Positions 57,956 to 64,000 of a stretch of DNA of 64,000 nucleotides are shown piece after piece. The notes below the pieces were generated by a model, which made no database searches, had not been told where the DNA came from, and was given only the letters and a program-made list of their open reading frames with translations. Positions within the stretch are counted from its first letter, which is position 1. Each line of letters starts with the position of its first letter. A program made the position numbers and the translations under genes. This stretch comes from Axinella damicornis (lineage: Eukaryota > Porifera > Demospongiae > Axinellida > Axinellidae): positions 4,504,098 to 4,568,097 of the forward strand of contig OZ007513.1 of the NCBI GenBank assembly GCA_963931865.1, read 5' to 3'.

Positions 57956-59590
57956 TCCCCAAGCCACAACTCCACTAGTCGCAACTCCCCAAGCCGCATC
58001 TCCCCCAGTCGCAACTCCCTAGCCGCATCTCCCCCAGCCACAACTCTCCCAGCCGCAACTCCCCCAGCTACAACTCCCCAAGCTAAACATCCCCCAGACA
58101 CACCTCCCCCAGCCACAACTCCTCCAGCCGCACCTCCCCCAGCCATAACTCCCCCAGCCACAACTCCCCCAGTCACAACTCCGCTAGCCGCAACGCCCCC
58201 AGTCACATTTCCGCCAGACGCAACTCCGCCTGCCGACTCCCCCAGCTGCAACTCCCCAAACCGCACCTCCACCAGCTACAACTCCCCCAGCTGCAACTTC
58301 TCAACTGCAACTCCCCCAGCCGCAACTCTCCCAGCTGCAACTCCCCCAGCCACAACTCTTCCAGCCGCAACTCCCCCAGCCACAACTCCCCCAGCCACAA
58401 CTCCAGCTGCAACTCCCCTACAGCACCTCCACTAGCTGCAACTCTGCCAGCCACAACTCTCCCAGCTGCAACTCCACCAGCCACAACTCTCCCAGCCACA
58501 ACACCCCCAGCTGCAACTCCCCCAGTCACAACTCCGCCAGCCGCAACATCCCCAGCCGCATCTCCGCCGCATCTCCGCCAACCGCAACTCTGCCAGCCGA
58601 CACCCCCAGCCGCAACTCCCCCAGCCGCACCTCCCCCAGCCACAACTCCCCCAGCCGCACCTCCCCCCGCCACAACTCACCCAGCTGCACCTCCCCCAGC
58701 TACAACTCCGCCAGCTGCCAACTCCCCAGCCGCAACTCCCCCAGACACAACTCCCCAGCTGTAACTCCCCCAGCCACAACTCCTCCAGTCACAACTCCCC
58801 CATCCGCACCTCCCCCAGCCGCACCTCCCCCAGCCGCAACTCCCCCAGTCGCAACTCCCCAAGCCGCAACTCCCCCAGCCGCAACTCCCCCAGCTGCAAC
58901 TCCCCCAGCTGCAACTCCGCCAGCTGCCAACTCCCCAGCCGCAACTCCCCCAGACACAACTCCCCAGCTGTAACTCCCCCAGCCACAACTCCTCCAGTCA
59001 CAACTCCCCCATCCGCACCTCCCCCAGCCGCACCTCCCCCAGCCGCAACTCCCCCAGTCGCAACTCCCCAAGCCGCAACTCTCCCAGCCACAACTCCCCC
59101 AGCCGCACCTCCCCCAGCCGCACCTCCCCCAGCCGCACCTCCACCAGCCACAACTCCCCCAGCCGCAACTCCCCCAGCCACACCTCCACCAGCTACATCT
59201 CCCCCAGCCGCAACTCCCCCAGCCGCAACTCCCCCAGCCGCAACTCCCCCAACCGCAACTCCCCCAGCTGCAACTCCCCCAGCTGCAACTCCCCCAGCCG
59301 CAACTCCCCCAGCCTCACCTCCACCGGCTACAACTCCCCCAGCCGCACCTCCACCAACTACATCTCCCCCAGCCGCACCTCCACCAGCTACAACTCCCCC
59401 AGCTACAACTCCCCCAGCCTCACCTCCACCGGCTACAACTCCCCCAGCCGCACCTCCATCAACTACAACTCCCCCAGCCGCACCTCCACCAGCTACAACT
59501 CCCCTTGCCGCACCTCCACCAGCTACAACTCCCCCAGCCGCAACTCCCCCAGCTGCAACTTCCCCAGCTGCAACTCCACCAGTTACAATT
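57956..59590. repeat. 1.6-kb satellite of 15-bp ACTCCCCCAGCCGCA units
   Basis: About 105 imperfect copies of CCGCAACTCCCCCAG with CTACA, CACCT and CATCT variants, plus a higher-order duplication (58688-58800 closely resembles 58910-59030). On the plus strand one frame reads TPPAATPPA, continuous with the preceding RNase H fragment until stops. Minus-strand Gly/Val/Ala ORFs are shadows. Confidence 0.92.
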
Positions 59591-60090
59591 GCATGCACGC
59601 ATTCTCACCACGCAGGAAGATGCTACAAACGGTTATTGATGATCCCTCGGACATTGGCAAGGTAAGAGCTATCATTGACAACTCCTTGAATGCAGGAGCA
59701 CTCAACAACTGTGTGTCAGCCAATTGGAATAATCACTCCAAACCTCGACTACATGGTAGCTACCTCTCTGCAGGAATTAATGCACGCATTCTCAAGACCA
59801 CACGCACTGTTACACCTTGGATGTCCAATGCTATCTTCGGCTATAAAACTCCGCTGTGTTCAGCTTGTTGACAGCATGATCAGTGAGGGCTGTTCAGGAG
59901 GTGCATGTCACCTCCAGCATTCCTCCCCCATCCCCCTCAACCCAAAAAACCACATCAAAGAGAACGGTTTTCATTCACCGCCCCACGCTCTATGTTCAGT
60001 TATTGCAAGTATTAGTACAGCACCTACAGTATCACTATGTACCTAGTAGTCGAGCTCAGCGAGGCAGTCGTCATTAGATCGCTGCTCCTT
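59591..60090. other. No recognised gene after the satellite
   Basis: An open frame (59593-59871, SPRRKMLQTVIDDPSDIGKV) has plausible composition and a CAAG|GTAAGA donor at 59661-59662. It cannot be assigned. Confidence 0.3.
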
Positions 60091-60860
60091 TGCCAGGAAG
60101 GTAGTCAGACCCTTACGTCTTCACCAGGAAGGTAGTTACACCCTTACGTCTTCACCAGGAAGGTAGAGTTAGTATTTTCCGGATCACCTAGTAAAATGAA
60201 GAAATGAAATTGTCAAGCAGCACGGTTGGTGTGCAAGTTTCGACTTCAGTTTTCAGTACCAGTTTCAATTCTTTCTTGTTTCTCCAACAGCCTCCTCCTA
60301 CTCCACCTGGATTACTTTCTTCCAGCAATCGTACTTCCTCCTCCCCCTTCGTCTATGTACAAGGTTAGATAGTTTTCAGTTATTTTCTTGCTCTGAATCT
60401 CCTCCCTAATCCCCCCCCCCCCCCCGTTGACTTGCTAGAGTCTTACTCCTCCATCTGTCCCTCCTCCCACCACTGCAGTCTGTGCACATTCGTTTCAGTA
60501 CAAACAGCTTACTGATATCCATCCCCCCCCCCCCCCCCCCCCCCCCCCCCGTGGATTGACTTGCTATAGTCTTACTCCTCCCATCTCTGTCCCTCCCCCC
60601 ACCACTGTGGTCAACTTGACAGTTACAGCACAAAACTCTTACTGATATCCACTCTCTCTTCTACCCCTCCCCTCCCTCCCCCCTCTCCTTCCTCACTTCC
60701 ACTCCTCCTCCTCCCCATTTGCCTGTGCAAGGTTAGGTAGTTTTCAGTTTCTTGCTCTCAACCTCCTCCCCTTCTCCTTCCCCAGGCTTGACTTGCCAAA
60801 CTCTTACTCCTCCATTTCTGTCTCCTCTACAAACATCTTCGTGATATCCTTCTACTCCTC
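60091..60860. repeat. 31-bp repeat, poly-C tracts and ~125-180-bp pyrimidine-rich repeats
   Basis: Three copies of a 31-bp CCAGGAAGGTAGTTACACCC unit (60093-60165). 15 C at 60411-60425 and 28 C at 60523-60550. A block containing TTGACTTGCTAGAGTCTTAC, CTCCATCTGTCCCTCC and CTTACTGATATCCA occurs three times (about 60425-60522, 60551-60655 and 60788-60855). Confidence 0.8.
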
Positions 60861-61400
60861 TTCTCCCTCCTCCTTCTCTCCTCCCACTTCTCTTCTTCCT
60901 GCCATCTCCTGTCCTCCTTCCCTTCCCCTTTCTCTTCCTCCATCTCGTTCCCTTTCTCCCTCTTTCTTCTCCTCTGCCTCTTAGGCCGCTTCCTCCTCTA
61001 CCTGGAAAGAGGTATGGTAATGCATTCACACACAGGTGCATGTACACTGTTACTGAACTTTCTGCAATATGCCACATGCAGGGCTCACTCAGGCTTACTG
61101 ATTACACCTCTTGAGCAAAACCTTTGCCTGGCAGGCCTTAGCAATAATTATTGTGGAAGATGCTGTCCATGCTCAGCATAAACGGAAACAAGTTCTTTTG
61201 TACCTTCCTGGGTTCCACAGTAAAACACTTACCTCTGCCCTTCCTCCTCCTCCTCCTCCTCCTACGGCGTAAAGGCTCACTGCTGGATGTAGTAGGTATC
61301 TGCCGGCGCCAGAGTGCCCAGATCCACCTGCTGCAGCTGCCTAGCGCTAGTTACAGCTAGCTAGCTAGCTAAAGCTAATAGAACAAGGCCACGTGGCGCA
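60861..61400. other. Pyrimidine-rich tract, no supported gene
   Basis: Strong CT-rich run at 60860-60985 and (TCC)n near 61240-61262. No supported exon. Confidence 0.5.
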
Positions 61401-61406
61401 GTTCAT

Positions 61407-61515
61407 AGCCTCGTTCCCAGGCGGTGTACATGCGGAATCGGGGTGGGGAATGGGTATAGACGAAGTACCGAAGTCTCGTGCCCAGACCCATTGCACGTCT
61501 GGGAACGAGATTTGG
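61407..61515. repeat. Fragment of the TAGCCTCG/TAGTCTCG element family
   Basis: TAGCCTCGTTCCCAGGCGG (61408-61426) faces CGTCTGGGAACGAGA (61495-61510). In between lies GTCTCGTGCCCAGACCCAT. No target duplication is read, so it is scored as a relic. Confidence 0.6.
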
Positions 61516-61609
61516 CCGCAATTTTGCTGCGTAAAAATTTAATTATAAAAGCATGCAGACTTCATGATATGAGCCTTGTTACTGTAACAGGACTGAAGTT
61601 TCATTGAAA

Positions 61610-61708
61610 TGGCGGCCAAAGACGTCGAGGTTGAGCTGCAGGAAGTGCGTGTCGATGTGCATGTGCCAGCGGCGGACCCCGTTGAACCTACACGTACACA
61701 GGCAAGTC
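61610..61708 (+). CDS. Candidate first exon with GC donor
   Basis: ATG at 61610 opens MAAKDVEVELQEVRVDVHVP, continuing AADPVEPTRTQ. It ends exactly at ACACAG|GCAAGT, the consensus form of the rare GC-AG donor; a GT donor is absent. The composition resembles a genuine N-terminus. No following exon was found in the window. Confidence 0.35.
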
Positions 61709-62106
61709 TTTTTTAGGGAAATACTTATGTTTGAAGTTCTGTTGTAGTCTGGCGCGATAGCGACTACAACATAAACTTGAGGAAACTGTGCAGTGTTTAT
61801 GATCTCCAATACATGTTCCAAGAATGATTTTCAACAATAGCTGTGTCAATCAACCAGCTGTGCCACCCTAGCCCTCCACTGGTTTGTCGACTGGCATTGG
61901 CCAATGAGATTAAAGCCTCGCATCCACATGGAGGTGAACTCATCCTTGAATAGTTCCACCTCATACCAATTCCTGTTTAATGTATATTTGCAGCTTTTAC
62001 AGAGTTGATGTAATGGGAGTTGGCATTTTGGGAACTTGATATGAGGCACTGTGAGGCCTCCACACAGTGCTGCTATATGCAGCCTGTGTGCTGCTCCTCT
62101 GCCGTG

Positions 62107-62179
62107 GGCCCAGTGGCTTAGTGGTAAGAGCATCTGGCTAGTATTCAGAAGGCCTTGGGTTCGAATCCCAGCTGGTCCC
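62107..62179 (+). tRNA. tRNA-Thr(AGT)-like cloverleaf
   Basis: The 73 nt fold into a complete cloverleaf. The acceptor stem is GGCCCAG/CTGGTCC with one C-T mismatch. The D arm carries the A box TGGCTTAGTGG. The anticodon stem TCTGG/TCAGA encloses the loop CTAGTAT (anticodon AGT, Thr). The T arm TTGGG-TTCGAAT-CCCAG carries a perfect B box GGTTCGAATCC. A run of six T follows at 62184-62189 as a Pol III terminator. It may be a tRNA gene or a tRNA-derived SINE head; the mismatch and unusual variable loop favour caution. Confidence 0.6.
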
Positions 62180-62770
62180 AGAATTTTTTCTGTTGGACTT
62201 AATTTCTCTCTCTCTCGGCATCACTAACCGTCACAAAACTGAGCTTACTGACTTTACCAGTGTTAAACAGCCAACTTCATATTTTATGTAGTCTCGTGCC
62301 CAGCCATCCATGGAGAACGTCTGGTAGTTTGAGTAAGATATCTGAATGAAAATTAATGATAGAGCACGTACGTACGTAATGATTATTATTGTGGGGGGTT
62401 ACGTCACTGAGCATTCTTAGCGCAATCAACACTTTCAATTACACCTTTGCTGGACACACCTGTGACCAGAAATGTAACTCAAGCTGTCAGTGTCTACTGG
62501 ACAATGCTCATGTCTGGGCATGATACTAGCATTACTACTTCAGTGTGTAAAATTGGTGTCCAAATTGTGATACCTTGAAAACTTGACTGGTAAGCCTATT
62601 GGCCGTCTGTATTCGGTGGACTGGACTTGGGACTGGACTCGGGACTGGACTGTGGGACTGGACTCACAGAAAGTTGCGCTCGTCATTTCTGAAGGCCAGA
62701 AAACAGGAAATTGCGGAACGGCACAATATAGCTGCCACCGTAGATAATAGCTTACCAAGTACGCGAGGTG

Positions 62771-63170
62771 TAGCCTCGTACCCAGGCCCTCACGCGGAAC
62801 GCGGAAGAGGGCCTGGTGACACATGGCAAAATTCCCGTATGTGCACAGTCAGCATAACTGCGTAATCGATTACATTCCTTACTTGGATACATTCGAAATC
62901 ACACGGAAGGTAGCTGTTGGCGATGGCTAAGTAGCAAGTCCTTGCCAAGGAGCGACCAGAGGTGAATCTTGAAGGCTAGAACAGCGGTTTTATCAAACGG
63001 CTACACTTTTCACGGGGTGATGAATGTAATTACTACGCAGTGATTGGCAATGGACGAACGTGATTCGCCTACCCGAAATCAAGACTGCTGAGCTCAGCAC
63101 ATACGGGAATTTTGCCAAGTGTCACCAGGCCCTCTTCCGCGTTCCGCGTGAGGGCCTGGGTACGAGGCTA
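62771..63170. mobile_element. 400-bp Mutator-like MITE, intact ends and 9-bp TSD
   Basis: It starts TAGCCTCGTACCCAGGCCCT and ends with the exact complement. The terminal repeats run about 65 bp (CACGCGGAACGCGGAAGAGG, GCCTGGTGACAC). CGCGAGGTG flanks both sides (62762-62770 and 63171-63179). The same element lies inverted at 19435-19830. No coding sequence. Confidence 0.93.
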
Positions 63171-63538
63171 CGCGAGGTGTACCAACACAGCTGTCACCAT
63201 GTAGACAGCCTGCCGTGGTCCTACCATGCAAAACCAGCTCGACTTCGTTTCGGTGCAAATTCGTCCATGATCTGACGACGACTTCAAGGAACACATGGCG
63301 GTCATTGCTAGCAAACTCTCGTATACCAAGTGTTACAACCATTTTGCAGCTTCTTGAACTGTTTTTATGCATGCTCCTGCCAAGTTTGGCTGGCGCTTCC
63401 GTTCCTGCTTTCCGCCTGCCTGTGCTGTAGGCCTATAATTATTCATTGTTCTTGTCCCCAGACCATTTCAGTCTGGGAACGAGCCGATTCAGTGCATCGT
63501 TGGCGCACGCGCTCTGGCAGAAAGGGCTGATGGAACGG

Positions 63539-63600
63539 TAGCCTCGTACCCAGGCCTTCAAATCGCGGGGGGAAGGCCTGGTATACACTGTTTGCGCATG
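63539..63600. mobile_element. Left terminus of another TAGCCTCG-family element
   Basis: TAGCCTCGTACCCAGGCCTT begins at 63540 and is followed by GGAAGGCCTGGTATACACTG. The opposite end is not in the window. The RecQ-like fragment at 63690-63987 lies immediately inside it. Confidence 0.6.
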
Positions 63601-63689
63601 TGTTTAATTAAAATGTGAATATTACGTCAATTTTAATTGTGACGTTTGCGAATGGGTTGGGCTTAACCGATGACGTTGGCGTAAACACA

Positions 63690-63987
63690 CCCGCGTACGC
63701 GTGCATGAGAGCGATCAAAGGGCTCACAACAAGCACACCACAGCTCTTTCCACTGTCTACAAGTCCCTTCTTGTAGCTAGTCCATGAGGAAAGGGAGCGC
63801 TTGGTAGCACAGGCTCTTGCCATAGCCAGTAGGTAGCTAGCCACACGAACACGTCGCTGCCTTCCTACACGGCTCTCATGGAGGAGCGCTGCTCTTCTTT
63901 CACAGTCATCCGTGTCATTTTCAGCCTTCGCAAAGCATAGGAAAGAGCCTCAGAGAAACTACTACCACCGGAACTCTTGCACGCCAT
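63690..63987 (-). pseudogene. RecQ-like helicase N-terminal fragment
   Basis: On the minus strand from ATG 63987: MACKSSGGSSFSEALSYALR, MTVKEEQRSSMRAV, an in-frame TAG (63865-63867), then EGSDVFVWL. Next come LPTGYGKSLCYQALPFLMDY in a shifted frame, DSGKSCGVLVVSPLIALM in a third, and loss of homology. This is the Q-motif/Walker A/motif Ia part of a RecQ helicase with a canonical TGYGKS box. Small GCTA duplications (GCTAGCTA) cause the shifts. It may continue beyond the right edge only upstream; the C-terminal helicase half is missing. Confidence 0.8.
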
Positions 63988-64000
63988 GATTGCTACTCGT

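Noticed and set aside
57949..59598. Long minus-strand Gly/Val/Ala-rich open frames
   Set aside because: They are read-through of the 15-bp satellite, open in several frames on both strands; composition is dictated by the repeat.

Overview
The window is nuclear DNA of an animal. It has spliced genes with GT-AG introns, dense inverted-repeat transposons, DIRS, LINE, BEL and Gypsy retroelement debris, minisatellites and very long G or C homopolymers. The mix (Kelch plus death domains in one gene, BEN-domain protein, metazoan TNP2-type transposase, Helitron, DIRS) fits an early-branching metazoan, most likely a sponge. That placement is inference; nothing in the sequence names the species.

Two host-type genes can be assembled exon by exon with matching splice phases. 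The first (13981-22260, +, 7 exons) encodes about 630 residues: Kelch propeller, death-like domain, one transmembrane helix, second death domain. Its introns hold several MITEs, one nested in another. The second (49951-56472, +, 5 exons) encodes about 529 residues with a C-terminal BEN domain. It has a 42-bp minisatellite inside exon 3 and a truncated LINE in intron 2. Only 180 bp upstream and divergently oriented lies a two-exon TNP2/CACTA-type transposase gene (49770-46481, -) that keeps its apparent DDE residues but has one frameshift.

Layout: 0-1.5 kb DIRS-like RT/RNase H (-). 2-10 kb non-coding, minisatellites, a hAT-type element with 8-bp target duplication, and an E2F/CCAAT/TATA promoter-like cluster. 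10-13.9 kb no recognised gene. 14-22.3 kb Kelch/death gene. 22.4-26.1 kb repeats, including a tandem tRNA-like repeat array invaded by two MITEs. 27.8-28.7 kb inverted-repeat element carrying a RecQ-like helicase fragment. 30.9-39.5 kb a graveyard of gene fragments (kinase, kinesin, PHD finger inside a 1.5-kb inverted-repeat element, RAG1-N-like zinc region, Helitron helicase). 40.7 kb a perfect 55-bp-arm palindrome. 41.6-45 kb DIRS ORF1, hAT zf-BED element, minisatellites. 46.5-56.5 kb transposase and BEN genes. 57.4-59.6 kb BEL gag and Gypsy RNase H fragments joined to a 1.6-kb 15-bp satellite. 60-64 kb repeats, a tRNA-Thr-like cloverleaf, and a 400-bp MITE next to a second RecQ-like helicase fragment.

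The most distinctive theme is a family of DNA elements with TAGCCTCG/CGAGGCTA-type ends and 9-bp target duplications. It ranges from a 22-bp minimal copy to elements over 1 kb. Two RecQ-like helicase fragments in the window sit beside or between such ends.
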